Notes: generated by a model not told the origin, from the sequence alone. Counted from the first letter of the stretch, positions 1 through 9,213 are shown. The stretch is DNA of 64,000 bases from Commensalibacter oyaizuii (GCF_029953265.1 NZ_JASBAO010000001.1:310001-374000), one strand, 5' to 3'. Made by a program: numbers and translations.

Positions 1-507
1 TCTACAGAAGTTGAAGTAAAAGAACGTCGTGATCGCGTTGACGATGCTTTACATGCAACACGCGCTGCTGTTGAAGAAGGTATTGTTCCTGGTGGTGGTA
101 CAGCGCTTGCACGTGCATCATTGAAGCTTGCTGAAATTGCTTCACATGCAAATGATGATCAACGTGTCGGTGTTGAAATTGTACGCCGTGCATTGCAAGC
201 TCCTTTACGTCAGATCTCTGAAAATGCTGGTGAAGATGGTGCAGTAATCGCTGGTAAAGTGCTTGAAAATAGTACTTATAGCTATGGCTTTGATGCTCAA
301 GAAGGGGCATATAAAGACCTTGTTCAAGCTGGTATTATTGATCCAACCAAAGTTGTTCGTACCGCTTTACAAGATGCAGCATCTGTTGCAGGTTTGTTAA
401 TTACAACCGAAGCTATGGTTGCTGAACGTCCAGAAAAGAAAGCTGATGCTGCTGCTGGTATGGGTGGCATGGGCGGAATGGGTGGTATGGGCGGAATGGA
501 TTTCTAA
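1..507 (+). CDS. groEL: Chaperonin GroEL, C-terminal part (5' end outside window)
   Basis: This is the last 168 residues of the 60 kDa chaperonin, the ring-forming ATPase that folds proteins in the cytosol with GroES. The frame is open from base 1. It contains the segment [14 protein letters not shown], whose aspartate is the conserved ATPase residue of the family, followed by [10 protein letters not shown]. It ends in the Gly-Gly-Met repeat tail (four GGM units, then DF) typical of GroEL. The stop at 505-507 is followed by two hairpins, so this is the 3' end of the transcript. groES is presumably upstream of the window. The identity is not in doubt; only the 5' boundary is missing. Confidence 0.98.
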   Translation, partial: STEVEVKERRDRVDDALHATRAAVEEGIVPGGGTALARASLKLAEIASHANDDQRVGVEIVRRALQAPLRQISENAGEDGAVIAGKVLENSTYSYGFDAQEGAYKDLVQAGIIDPTKVVRTALQDAASVAGLLITTEAMVAERPEKKADAAAGMGGMGGMGGMGGMDF

Positions 508-537
508 TTCCCTACCAGTTCTATAAACGCATATTAA

Positions 538-555
538 AGGAGGGGATGCCCTCCT
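538..555 (+). repeat. Short GC-rich hairpin downstream of groEL
   Basis: A perfect 7-bp stem, AGGAGGG/CCCTCCT with a GATG loop, sits 30 bases after the groEL stop. No T-run follows directly. It probably protects the mRNA 3' end or assists the stronger terminator that follows. Confidence 0.5.
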
Positions 556-563
556 GATTTTTG

Positions 564-599
564 AAAGTCGTTACTTATTCAGTAACGACTTTTTATTTT
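564..599 (+). terminator. Rho-independent terminator of groEL
   Basis: The stem AAAGTCGTTACT / AGTAACGACTTT is 12 bp and perfect, with a 5-base loop (TATTC). The run TTTTTATTTT follows. It ends the groEL transcript and isolates it from the DUF805 gene. Confidence 0.9.
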
Positions 600-715
600 G
601 GTAAATTGCACTTATGATAATTTTATTATTATAATTATTTATTTTATATTTTAGACTAATCACAATGTATTTATCATATCGTTGAGATAATCGTCAGTTT
701 ACAGTTGGTTAAAAA

Positions 716-1369
716 ATGCAAGGTAAAATATTAAGTTTTTCGATACAAGAAAATATAGGATATATTTTAGGTGATGATGGGCATCACTACTTATTTAAAG
801 GTAGTGAGTGGAAGGCAAGTAGGGTGCCAAAACCAGGTGTTACTGTAACCTTCGATACTGATCATCTGGGAAAAGCATTACAGATATCAACATTATCTCG
901 CTCTGCTATAATATTAGAGCAAGTTGAACAGTCAGACGATCCTGCTTACCTTGTACAGCTGGAAGCTGAAAAAAGATATAATATGTTTGACTGGTTTTTA
1001 AAATGTTTGAAAAATTATTTTAATTTCTCTGGCAGAGCAAGACGTTCAGAATATTGGTATTATCGACTAAGTAAGATGGTGTTTGCATTTCTTTTAGGTT
1101 TGGTCTCGGCTGCAGCATTTGCAATAATGGGTTTTAGTGACGATGATTTAAAGCTGTATAGAAATATTATTGCTTTGATCATGGCAATGTTATTTCTTTT
1201 TCCAGATCTTGCTGTGTGCGTACGTCGTTTACACGATGTTGGCCGTTCTGGTTGGTGGTTTCTTATTGCATTTACGATTATAGGTGTAATTCCATTGTTA
1301 ATCTGGTTTTGTAAAGAAACGGATTTTGAAATCAATCAGTGGGGTCCACCATCAAAGGATTTTGTCTGA
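716..1369 (+). CDS. DUF805 membrane protein with N-terminal cold-shock-like domain
   Basis: The 217-residue protein has two parts. Residues 1-60 look like a small OB-fold or cold-shock-like domain (start MQGKILSFS, then GYILGDDGHHYLF). Residues about 95-215 form a DUF805 domain: the family signature FSGRARRSEYWYYR precedes the first membrane helix, a second hydrophobic stretch follows, and RRLHDVGRSGWW precedes the last helix. DUF805 is an uncharacterised inner membrane family. The N-terminal part would face the cytosol. The gene stands alone between the groEL terminator and cspA, and the ATG at 716 has only a weak upstream Shine-Dalgarno. The DUF805 assignment is secure by motif; the cold-shock-like reading of the N-terminus is an inference. 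Confidence 0.8.
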   Translation: MQGKILSFSIQENIGYILGDDGHHYLFKGSEWKASRVPKPGVTVTFDTDHLGKALQISTLSRSAIILEQVEQSDDPAYLVQLEAEKRYNMFDWFLKCLKNYFNFSGRARRSEYWYYRLSKMVFAFLLGLVSAAAFAIMGFSDDDLKLYRNIIALIMAMLFLFPDLAVCVRRLHDVGRSGWWFLIAFTIIGVIPLLIWFCKETDFEINQWGPPSKDFV

Positions 1370-1673
1370 TTGCAATTTAAATCAATATAATCGATTAAGT
1401 AACAAGTATTATTATTTATTAACATAAAATTAGTATAATATTAATAAATAATGGTCAAAATAAGACACTTTTTTAGTTGGAAGATATTTTTTATAATAAA
1501 ATTTAATATTTTGTTTGACACAATCACCCTTTTATGTGTCAAATAGGAACAGAAAGAACTTATAGCAAGTTTTTTTGATAAGTAAACGGAATCCTCCGTT
1601 TTGATATTTTAACTCTATATCAGGTCTGTGTTTCAAGGGCTTGATATTCTTAATTGATAAGGATACGCGGTTA
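1370..1673. other. AT-rich intergenic region and probable cspA leader
   Basis: These 304 bases hold no convincing gene. The first 140 are very AT-rich. A 9-bp inverted repeat, TTTGACACA (1514-1522) and TGTGTCAAA (1535-1543), includes a TTGACA hexamer, but I see no -10 at a normal distance from it. A second stem lies at 1584-1601. The stretch before the cspA start resembles the long structured leaders known for cold-shock mRNAs, which is an inference. Confidence 0.5.
1584..1601 (+). promoter_or_regulatory. Hairpin in the putative cspA 5' untranslated leader
   Basis: AAACGGA and TCCGTTT form a perfect 7-bp stem around an ATCC loop, about 70 bases upstream of the cspA ATG. No long T-run follows, so a terminator is unlikely. 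It may be part of a temperature-responsive leader; that role is inferred from how other csp genes behave. Confidence 0.4.
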
Positions 1674-1877
1674 ATGCAAACTGGAACCGTGAAATGGTTT
1701 AATCCTACAAAAGGATTTGGTTTTATTGTCCCTGAAGAAGGTGGTAAGGACGTTTTCGTTCATATCACTGCTGTTCAAGCAGCTGGCTTACGTGATTTGA
1801 AAGAAAATCAACGAGTAAGTTACGATATCGTAACTGAAAGAGGAAAAGCTGCTGCTGCAAACCTCAAGCCTTTGTAA
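1674..1877 (+). CDS. cspA: Cold-shock protein (CspA family)
   Basis: This 67-residue single cold-shock domain protein is expected to bind single-stranded RNA and DNA and act as an RNA chaperone. Both RNA-binding motifs are visible: KGFGFI (RNP1) and VFVHI (RNP2). The opening [12 protein letters not shown] is typical. The frame stays open upstream to a TTG at 1641, but the ATG at 1674 matches the family start and follows AAGGAT, so I use it. The gene stands alone and ends at a strong terminator. Which csp paralogue it is, and whether cold induces it, cannot be read from the sequence. Confidence 0.95.
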   Translation: MQTGTVKWFNPTKGFGFIVPEEGGKDVFVHITAVQAAGLRDLKENQRVSYDIVTERGKAAAANLKPL

Positions 1878-1929
1878 GGGTTGATGCATTAGGTTACTGG
1901 TATTAGAGTTAGCTCGTTACCGTAAGCGC

Positions 1930-1968
1930 AAGCCGGTTCTGTTTTACAGAGTCGGCTTTTTGCTTTTT
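1930..1968 (+). terminator. Rho-independent terminator of cspA
   Basis: AAGCCGGTTCTG pairs with CAGAGTCGGCTT around a TTTTA loop: 12 pairs, two of them G-U. TTTTT then GCTTTTT follows. It separates cspA from the convergent helicase gene. Confidence 0.85.
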
Positions 1969-1974
1969 ATATCA

Positions 1975-4800
1975 TTAAGTCATATCTTTATAAAAATCTT
2001 GTACTTTAGTTATAACTGCTTCTAAAGAAGCGCGTTGAATTGTAACGCCTTCGGGAAATGCCGAAAGCATACGGGTAGGAGTTCGACGATCCAATATAAC
2101 AAAGACCCCCCGATCTTGTTGAGTGCGGATCAATCTTCCAAAAGCTTGACGCAGTCTTAATCGAACGATCTGTCCGTCATAGAGCTGAGGCGTATCAGGG
2201 TAAAAATATTTTCTGCGCTCACGGTGCAAGATATCAGGTCTAGGCCAGGGGATTTTTTCAAATACGACCAATCTTAATGCATCGCCTGGGATATTAATTC
2301 CGTCCCGCATTGCATCAGTACCCAGCAAGCAGGAGTGATTTTCTGACTTAAACAGGTCTATCAAGCTGTTGTTATTAATAGGATCAACATGTTGTGCAAA
2401 TAAGGAAATATTTTCTTCTTCCAAGGGATCAATAATCCTTTGATAAACAGCACGTAGGCGGCTGATCGCTGTAAATAAACCTAAAGCCCCCCCATTCGAC
2501 GCAACAAATAATCGCAGGTAAGCGTGTGCTAAACTATGTATAGAATGGGTATTAATATCATTGACGATAAAAACAAGGGATTGTTTTTTATAATCAAACG
2601 GACAAGCTAACGAGGCACGAGTAGGCGGTATTGGTAAATGTGCAGTACCCACACGTTTTTCAGCAGCCTGCCATGAAGTCTCAATATCTTTTTGATTTTC
2701 GTTTTCATCGCGCAGTGTTGCTGAGGTCATAATGATCCCATGCGCATAATGGGATAGACTGTTCATAAAGGGTAGTGTTGGATCTAGCCAATGGTGAAAG
2801 ATACCAACATCAACAATTCTTTGTCCCTGTTTTTCAACTTTTAAAAAGGTTACGTGGGTTTCAGTTTCGGATTTGTTTTGGTCTGGTTGGCTTAGAATAC
2901 TTAAAATACTGCTCCACAAAGTTAAAGGATTGACAGCACGACGTTTTAAAGAAGCAATTGTTGTTTCGATACGATCCTTTGAAAATTTATCTAATGTATT
3001 AACATCTGTTTCTAATTTATGTTCAAGGGTTTTAATAAACTGTGATAAAGGCGATAAAATATTTAAAAAACACTCAGCAAGTGTACTGGCATACGACTGT
3101 AATTCTGGCAGAATAGGGAATAAATCACACTCATTTTGATCAAAATATTCGACAGAGGGGATATTGGGATCCCCTTTATTAGATCTTGCTTGAATTTGGG
3201 TATAAACGAGGTAAAAGAATTGCTCTGAAGGGTTGGTCGCCGTATGCTCGGAGTTATCATTAACTGGAAAATGAGCAAACCAATTCAAACTTGGTAAAGC
3301 ATGGGCTGCTTGCAGGATTTTTTCCAGCAGATATTCCAGTTTATCATCTCCAATGATAACATCATGGATACGCTTTTTTAACCCTTTTGATCGGCTCCTT
3401 GTTCCTTCATTACCTAGTAGCCAGCGGCGAAGTTCACTGGTTTCGATAGCCGACAGTGCTGATGAATAAGTGCTATCAGTTGCGTCAAGGATGTGATGTG
3501 CCTCGTCAAAAATAAATCTGGTAGGGAAAGTTTGTTGTTGTTCTGGATGATCATTCTCTAAATGCCAGGCAATTTGGTTCATAACCAAGGCGTGATTGGC
3601 GATGACAATGTCAGCTTCTTGTGCTTGATGAATGGAATGTTCAACAAAGCAACATTGATAATGTGGGCATGCCCCATGAATACATTCTCCCCTTCTTTCT
3701 GCCAGTTGGTAAATCAGTTTTTCATGAAATAAATCATTAAACCAGCTGGGCAGATCACCACCAAACAAGTCACCATCGCTTGTTTCCTCTGCCCATCGGC
3801 ACAATAAAATTAGGGCTATTTTGTTTAACGAAGGTTGGTTTGAGTAGGAATTAAGGATTTCTTCAAGGTTTAATAGGCAAAGATAATTTTCCCGTCCTTT
3901 GCGAACGACAATATGTTTTTTTTTGATTTCAGGATCGGGATAAAGCCTGAAAAATTCATTTTCAATTTGACGCTGTAAATGACGGGTATAAGTGTTAATC
4001 CAAACAGTTCCCTCATTTCGTTCGGCCCATAAGGTGGCAGGGGCAATATAAGCCAATGTCTTACCCGTCCCTGTCCCTGCTTCAGCCAAAACAACATTAG
4101 GTTGATCAGGCAGTTGTCGTGGTGCAAAAGCAGTGCGGGCAATATCTACAAAATCGGTTTGTCCAACACGATCTTCTGCATTGGGGCCTAATAGTTCAGA
4201 TAACCTTAATAATGCCTCTTTACGTTCAACAGGTTTTTGACTGGGGGGTGGTCGTGGTGGGGTTTCCTCCCATTTAGGTAGACGACGCCAAACTTTTAGT
4301 CCATCCATCGGTTGTAGATTTTTTTTAGGCAAGGGCAGAGTAATATTTAAAAGATCTAAAACAAAGGGTGCCCATTTCCATCCAGCATAATATAATGATG
4401 CAGCTTGGGCATTCAGTGTTTCTGATGGGAAATGTGTTTGTTTTTCTTGTAAACGTTGAGCAAGCGTATGAATAATGGTCAGTAAAAAGTCAGCCTCTAT
4501 CTGGATGGGGCAGGGAATATTTAATGCCTGAGCAATAGTTTCGGGCGTAAAGCCAAAAGATTGGGTTGGATAGATAAAAGCAGCAAGTTCTAAAATATCC
4601 AACCATTCTTGGGTATGAATATTTTTATCGTTACGTAATTTACGATATGTAATTGGAGCATGAATAACAAAAACATTGACTTGTTTTTTCAAGAACTTTG
4701 TTGCTTCTTGACGGGTTAAATTTAGAATTTCACCTTCATCGGTAAGGATAGAGTATTGATTGTGATGAACAGTTAATGCTGAATATTTTTCTAAAAACAT
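1975..4800 (-). CDS. ATP-dependent DNA helicase, XPD/DinG type with Fe-S cysteines
   Basis: The 941-residue superfamily 2 helicase has Walker A AGTGTGKT at residues 241-248 and the DEAH box at 432-435. Between them are cysteines at 308, 373, 378 and 383/384, which fit the four-cysteine Fe-S cluster of XPD/DinG/Rad3 enzymes. Near the C-terminus are GTDAMRDGINIPG and QAFGRLIRTQQDRG, matching motifs V and VI. Such enzymes unwind DNA 5' to 3', often at forked or RNA-containing structures. About 220 residues precede the helicase core with no recognisable exonuclease motif, unlike the Gram-positive DinG fusion. The gene is monocistronic and convergent with cspA. The family is certain; the exact orthologue is left open. 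Confidence 0.92.
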   Translation of the reverse strand: MFLEKYSALTVHHNQYSILTDEGEILNLTRQEATKFLKKQVNVFVIHAPITYRKLRNDKNIHTQEWLDILELAAFIYPTQSFGFTPETIAQALNIPCPIQIEADFLLTIIHTLAQRLQEKQTHFPSETLNAQAASLYYAGWKWAPFVLDLLNITLPLPKKNLQPMDGLKVWRRLPKWEETPPRPPPSQKPVERKEALLRLSELLGPNAEDRVGQTDFVDIARTAFAPRQLPDQPNVVLAEAGTGTGKTLAYIAPATLWAERNEGTVWINTYTRHLQRQIENEFFRLYPDPEIKKKHIVVRKGRENYLCLLNLEEILNSYSNQPSLNKIALILLCRWAEETSDGDLFGGDLPSWFNDLFHEKLIYQLAERRGECIHGACPHYQCCFVEHSIHQAQEADIVIANHALVMNQIAWHLENDHPEQQQTFPTRFIFDEAHHILDATDSTYSSALSAIETSELRRWLLGNEGTRSRSKGLKKRIHDVIIGDDKLEYLLEKILQAAHALPSLNWFAHFPVNDNSEHTATNPSEQFFYLVYTQIQARSNKGDPNIPSVEYFDQNECDLFPILPELQSYASTLAECFLNILSPLSQFIKTLEHKLETDVNTLDKFSKDRIETTIASLKRRAVNPLTLWSSILSILSQPDQNKSETETHVTFLKVEKQGQRIVDVGIFHHWLDPTLPFMNSLSHYAHGIIMTSATLRDENENQKDIETSWQAAEKRVGTAHLPIPPTRASLACPFDYKKQSLVFIVNDINTHSIHSLAHAYLRLFVASNGGALGLFTAISRLRAVYQRIIDPLEEENISLFAQHVDPINNNSLIDLFKSENHSCLLGTDAMRDGINIPGDALRLVVFEKIPWPRPDILHRERRKYFYPDTPQLYDGQIVRLRLRQAFGRLIRTQQDRGVFVILDRRTPTRMLSAFPEGVTIQRASLEAVITKVQDFYKDMT

Positions 4801-4923
4801 TTTTTTTCTAACAATAACAGAATATATAATGATATTCTAATTTCTTGTGCTGTTAAGTAAAACAGATAATTTTGTGTAACCTATATCTAGTAAGAGGGCA
4901 GACGTTTTTATAATGTCTGTAAA

Positions 4924-6537
4924 ATGATGTCTAAAAGTGATTTTTCTTCGATACCCAAAGCTTGGCCTTTTGAGGAAGCAGTAAAGCTTGTTGAACATTT
5001 AAAAAGTAAGAAAGAGAACACTGATGATAAACCTGCTTTATTAGAAACGGGTTATGGACCTTCTGGTTTACCCCATATCGGTACTTTTGGCGAAGTGGCT
5101 CGTACTTCTTGGGTATGTCAAGCTTATCAAGCATTGACGGGAAAGTCTGCAAAAATTTTAGCGTTTTCGGACGATATGGATGGTTTACGTAAAGTACCAG
5201 AAAATGTTCCGAATCAAGAAATGCTAAAGCAGCATTTAGGCAAACCACTTTCTCGTATTCCAGATCCGTTTGGTACTCATGATTCTTTTGGTGCGCATAA
5301 TAATGCGCAATTATGTGCATTTTTGGATCGCTTTGGGTTTGAATACGAATTTGCGTCCTCGACAGATTATTATCAGCAGGGGCGTTTTGATGCGGCATTG
5401 AAACGTGTTTTAGAAGTTCACGATAAAATTGTTTCTGTTGTTGCACCAACATTACGTGAGGAAAGACGGGCAACCTATTCGCCAATTTTACCTATTCATC
5501 CAGAAACTGGGATTGTGATGCAAGTTCCTATGGAAAAACTTGATATCGCTGCGGGAACGGTTATCTGGCGTGATGAAAACGGTAAATTATTCGAAACACC
5601 TGTAACAGGTGGACATGTCAAGCTGCAATGGAAGGCCGATTGGGCGATGCGGTGGTATGCGTTGGGTGTTGATTACGAAATGTCCGGCAAAGATTTAATT
5701 GATAGTGTTCGTCTATCGACTAAAATTTGTAAAATCCTAGGTGGAACTCCACCAACTAATTTAACGTACGAGTTATTTTTGGATGACCAAGGTCAAAAAA
5801 TATCGAAATCCAAAGGGAATGGATTATCAATTGAAGAATGGTTGAATTACGCCCCAGAGCAAAGTTTAGCCCAATATATGTTTAATGCGCCCAAGCGGGC
5901 AAAACGTTTATTTTTTGATGTTATTCCAAAAGCTACGGACGAATATTTACAACATGTTTCTAATTGGGCTGAACTTGAAGCCAAGAAAGATTCTGTTGAA
6001 CCTTCTGAAAAAGAAAAGATTTATAATAATCCAGCTTGGTTTATTCACAATGGTCAGTTGCCTCAAAAAGCTGGCAGTCCCATAACATTTGCAATGTTAT
6101 TAAACTTGGCAAGTGTTGCAAATGTTGAAAGAGCAGAGATTTTATGGGGATTTTTAAAGCGGTATGATGCTACGGTTACGCCTGAAAATAACCCGATGTT
6201 ATCGCAGTTAGTTAATTGTGCATTATCCTATTACGCAGATTTTATCAAACCCAACAAGATTTACAGAAAACCAGAAGCTCATGAAATAAAAGCTTTGACT
6301 GAACTTGCACAACAACTAAGAAAAATTGGTGATAATACTGTATCGGCAGATGAATTACAAAATATGGTATTTGCTGTTGGTAAACAAAACGAATTTGAAC
6401 CTTTAAGAGCTTGGTTTGGATGTTTGTACGAGGTTTTGTTAGGGCAAAAGGAAGGGCCTCGTTTTGGAATGTTTATTGCTTTGTATGGAGTTAAAGAAAC
6501 AATTGCGCTTATTGACTCTGCCTTAGCCAGAGCATAG
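4924..6537 (+). CDS. lysS: Lysyl-tRNA synthetase, class I
   Basis: The enzyme charges tRNA-Lys in the cytosol. At 537 residues it is the class I form (LysK), found in archaea and in alphaproteobacteria instead of the class II LysS. It shows the class I signatures: PSGLPHIGT, with HIGT at residues 51-54, and KISKSKGN starting at 292. A start at 4924 or at the adjacent ATG 4927 is equally possible. An AGAGGG sequence lies 25 bases upstream with a small CAGAC/GTCTG stem (4899-4903/4915-4919) between it and the start. The next gene, 52 bases downstream, is an MprF homologue, a family whose full-length members use aminoacyl-tRNA. Confidence 0.96.
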   Translation: MMSKSDFSSIPKAWPFEEAVKLVEHLKSKKENTDDKPALLETGYGPSGLPHIGTFGEVARTSWVCQAYQALTGKSAKILAFSDDMDGLRKVPENVPNQEMLKQHLGKPLSRIPDPFGTHDSFGAHNNAQLCAFLDRFGFEYEFASSTDYYQQGRFDAALKRVLEVHDKIVSVVAPTLREERRATYSPILPIHPETGIVMQVPMEKLDIAAGTVIWRDENGKLFETPVTGGHVKLQWKADWAMRWYALGVDYEMSGKDLIDSVRLSTKICKILGGTPPTNLTYELFLDDQGQKISKSKGNGLSIEEWLNYAPEQSLAQYMFNAPKRAKRLFFDVIPKATDEYLQHVSNWAELEAKKDSVEPSEKEKIYNNPAWFIHNGQLPQKAGSPITFAMLLNLASVANVERAEILWGFLKRYDATVTPENNPMLSQLVNCALSYYADFIKPNKIYRKPEAHEIKALTELAQQLRKIGDNTVSADELQNMVFAVGKQNEFEPLRAWFGCLYEVLLGQKEGPRFGMFIALYGVKETIALIDSALARA

Positions 6538-6589
6538 GCCTGGGTCAAAAAATCATAAAAGCCAGTATTCATAGCTATATAGTAAAGAG

Positions 6590-8659
6590 ATGCAGTCAAA
6601 AAAGCCCTGTTCTAAAGATCAAAATTTTTTAGGTAAAAGGAATCAATTTAAAGATAAAAGTTGGAAAACTTATTTTAAATATTGTTCTAAGCTTTTTGGT
6701 GTTATCCTTTTTATAGTTGCGATTTATATTGTTCAAAATGAATTCAAACATCTTAGTTTAAAAGAAATTCAGTTTTCGCTGGAACGAATTCCCCCTTTGG
6801 CACTTTACAGTGCAGGGGGATGTACATTTTTATCGTTTTTAATTTTGTCATTCTACGATAAATTGGCTGTTATTCAAGTTGGGTATCGACTTTCATTTCT
6901 AAAAACGGCTTTTGCTGCATTTTGCTCTTATGTATTGTCACATAATATTGGTTTTTCTGCTGTTTCTGGGGCGATCGTACGATTTCGATTATATGGTAGT
7001 TGGGGTTTACAGACCTTGGCTATTGTGCAGGTGATTGCCTTTTGTTCCGTGACCTATATTTTAGGGGCTGCGGTAATTGTTGGCGGATTGTTTATCTTTA
7101 AATCAAGTGAACTGCCTTTAATTGGTCAAGAGCTACCAGGTTACGTATTTATTTTATTAGGCTCTCTTGCCTGGTTATTTGTTGTTTTATACGTCATTAT
7201 TTCTTTTTATTGTAATGAATTAAAGATTTGGAAATATCGCTTTTCATTCCCCAATCCCTTGATGGCATTTGCTCAGATCGTTATCGCAACGTTGGAAGTT
7301 ATTGCAACGGCTGCTATACCTTATTGTGTTATTCCAGATCATTCTCAGTTATCAACATATGAGCCAATAAGTTTTTCAGTATTTTTGGGGGTATATATCG
7401 CATCATATACTGCTGGACTGGTAGCCAGCGTTCCAGGTGGGGCAGGGGTATTTGAAGGCAGCATGCTATTAGCATTAAAACCTTACATGCCTGTTTCAGA
7501 TATTATTTCGGTTATTTTTATATTCCGTTTATTTTATTATTTGATACCATTGTTTTTTGCAGGAATTATGTTTGCAGGGCATGAAGTCTTTTTGCGGGGG
7601 GGAAATGTTCTGCATAAAAATGCGAAAAGACTTTTTATTTTCAAATTACGACCTATGCCCCCCTTAAATGACAATTTAAGGGAAAGCGATGCAGCTTTTT
7701 CGGTAAATATTGCCGCCGCTGCAATTGGTATTTGTGGTATTTTGGTGCTAACTATTCCCGTTCTTGACCCAAGGGAATGGCAATCTAATTGGTCTTTTTC
7801 TGGACTGATTGAGGTTGCTGGTGATTATATAATTTCATTTTTAGGATTATTGCTATTAACTTTAACGGTAGGTTTGGCCCGTCGCATTACGATGGCATGG
7901 ATTTTAAGTTTAGTATCGTTAATGGTCTTGATTGTTATTACTTTTTTAAGGGGCGTCCCTCTTTTTATTCCAGCAATATTGACCTTGGTTGTTTTCTTTA
8001 TTGCCCCTTTTCGAAATTGTTATTACAGAACAGCCAATTTTTCAGCCTCACCCTTGTCTTTAAAAACAGCAATTGAGATTATGATTTTAATAGTAACGGT
8101 ATATGTTATTGTCTGGATCAGTCCCCATCATACACAAAGTCACGGTATTATCGAGATTTTCCTATCACGGCATGTTCCTTTTGAAACTAAATGGATTATT
8201 GCTTTTATGGCTGCTGTCGGAGTGGTTATTCTGTTCAAAATGATGATGCCGGCTAAGATTAAATTTGAGCCATGGTCCAGTGAAGCCAACGAGTTGTATG
8301 AATTGCTTTCAAATTCAACAGTTGATACATTAACAACGATTAAACCAAATGCTATTTTGATTTGTTCTATCGAGGGAACGGTTCTGCCATTTTTGCGTAA
8401 AGATGGTTTTTTGATTGGAATTGGCGATCCCGTTGGTAAGGAAAGTGAAATTGTTAATACGATCTGGCGGTTACGTGATTTGGCGGTTCAAGAAAATCGC
8501 TCTTTTGCGTTTTGGAGTGTGGGGAAAAAATATCTTTCGATTTATAAGGATCTTGGGTTGACCAACATGTGTCTTGAAAAAGAAGATCGCTATGTATGTT
8601 GTGAGCCATATTACACAGCGTATCTTTATAAAGCTATTAAGAACAAATGTAAGGAATGA
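6590..8659 (+). CDS. mprF: MprF-like aminoacyl-phosphatidylglycerol protein, C-terminally truncated
   Basis: Full MprF proteins transfer an amino acid (usually lysine) from tRNA to phosphatidylglycerol and flip the product across the membrane, lowering surface charge. This 689-residue protein has the N-terminal multi-helix flippase (UPF0104-type) region, including SVPGGAGVFEGSMLLAL, then a second block of helices to about residue 555. Only about 130 residues of the cytosolic DUF2156 synthase domain follow, with the recognisable FLIGIGDPVG and a WRLRDLA segment. The usual synthase domain is roughly 330 residues, so its second half is missing. No remnant follows: the stop is 14 bases from the convergent thpR. 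It may be a flippase-only form or a decayed enzyme. It lies directly downstream of lysS and is possibly co-transcribed with it. Confidence 0.85.
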   Translation: MQSKKPCSKDQNFLGKRNQFKDKSWKTYFKYCSKLFGVILFIVAIYIVQNEFKHLSLKEIQFSLERIPPLALYSAGGCTFLSFLILSFYDKLAVIQVGYRLSFLKTAFAAFCSYVLSHNIGFSAVSGAIVRFRLYGSWGLQTLAIVQVIAFCSVTYILGAAVIVGGLFIFKSSELPLIGQELPGYVFILLGSLAWLFVVLYVIISFYCNELKIWKYRFSFPNPLMAFAQIVIATLEVIATAAIPYCVIPDHSQLSTYEPISFSVFLGVYIASYTAGLVASVPGGAGVFEGSMLLALKPYMPVSDIISVIFIFRLFYYLIPLFFAGIMFAGHEVFLRGGNVLHKNAKRLFIFKLRPMPPLNDNLRESDAAFSVNIAAAAIGICGILVLTIPVLDPREWQSNWSFSGLIEVAGDYIISFLGLLLLTLTVGLARRITMAWILSLVSLMVLIVITFLRGVPLFIPAILTLVVFFIAPFRNCYYRTANFSASPLSLKTAIEIMILIVTVYVIVWISPHHTQSHGIIEIFLSRHVPFETKWIIAFMAAVGVVILFKMMMPAKIKFEPWSSEANELYELLSNSTVDTLTTIKPNAILICSIEGTVLPFLRKDGFLIGIGDPVGKESEIVNTIWRLRDLAVQENRSFAFWSVGKKYLSIYKDLGLTNMCLEKEDRYVCCEPYYTAYLYKAIKNKCKE

Positions 8660-8673
8660 TGGTTTTTAAATGT

Positions 8674-9213
8674 TTATTTTGATAAAATATAATCAGACTC
8701 AGTAATGTAACATGGGCCATCTTGTTTGGGATAAGAACTAAACAGAGAAAATTGTTGTATAGTTATAGGAGAGATCTTAAACAGATTATAGGTATGTAAC
8801 CAATTACCAATTTGTTCCTCGGTCAACCCTGTACCTTTTGCTAGTGTAATATGTGGAACTAATTTTTGTTTACCGATTGGTATATCAAGGCTGCGTACGA
8901 CATGTTCTATTTTTTTCTTTAAATGTAATAAAGGGTCGGATGGGCGTAATAATACCCCAAAAGTCATAGATTGATTTGGAGACATAAAATAATTAACACC
9001 TTCTAGGTGGATATCAAAACTTGGAACTTTGATTTTTTCCAAAGCCAGATCCAGTTCATTCAATAAATTATAATTTTTTATTTCACCAACAAAGCATAAC
9101 GTTAGATGATAGGTGTCAGGATCGTTCCAGTTTATAAATGGTAAGCTACCACGTAATGTAGCTAGGGCAGAATTAACAGGGTCAGGAAAAGATAGTCCTA
9201 TAAAAATACGCAT
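8674..9213 (-). CDS. thpR: RNA 2',3'-cyclic phosphodiesterase (2H family, LigT/ThpR)
   Basis: This 179-residue 2H phosphoesterase has its two catalytic H-x-T-x motifs as HLTL (residues 36-39) and HITL (121-124), correctly spaced for the family. Such enzymes hydrolyse RNA 2',3'-cyclic phosphates and can ligate 2'-5' in vitro. The opening MRIFIGLSFP is typical of ThpR. The gene is convergent with mprF with almost no spacer and divergent from the BAX-inhibitor gene. Its physiological substrate is not established for this family. Confidence 0.92.
   Translation of the reverse strand: MRIFIGLSFPDPVNSALATLRGSLPFINWNDPDTYHLTLCFVGEIKNYNLLNELDLALEKIKVPSFDIHLEGVNYFMSPNQSMTFGVLLRPSDPLLHLKKKIEHVVRSLDIPIGKQKLVPHITLAKGTGLTEEQIGNWLHTYNLFKISPITIQQFSLFSSYPKQDGPCYITESDYILSK

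Noticed and set aside
459-501. Tandem GGTGGYATG repeats as a DNA repeat element
   Set aside because: They encode the Gly-Gly-Met tail of GroEL.
1515-1520. TTGACA as a -35 box for cspA
   Set aside because: No -10-like hexamer lies 16-18 bases downstream; the hexamer is part of an inverted repeat.
4931-5485. 184-codon minus-strand open frame inside lysS
   Set aside because: It is antisense to a well-conserved synthetase, the protein looks like no family and it has no ribosome-binding site; an open shadow frame.
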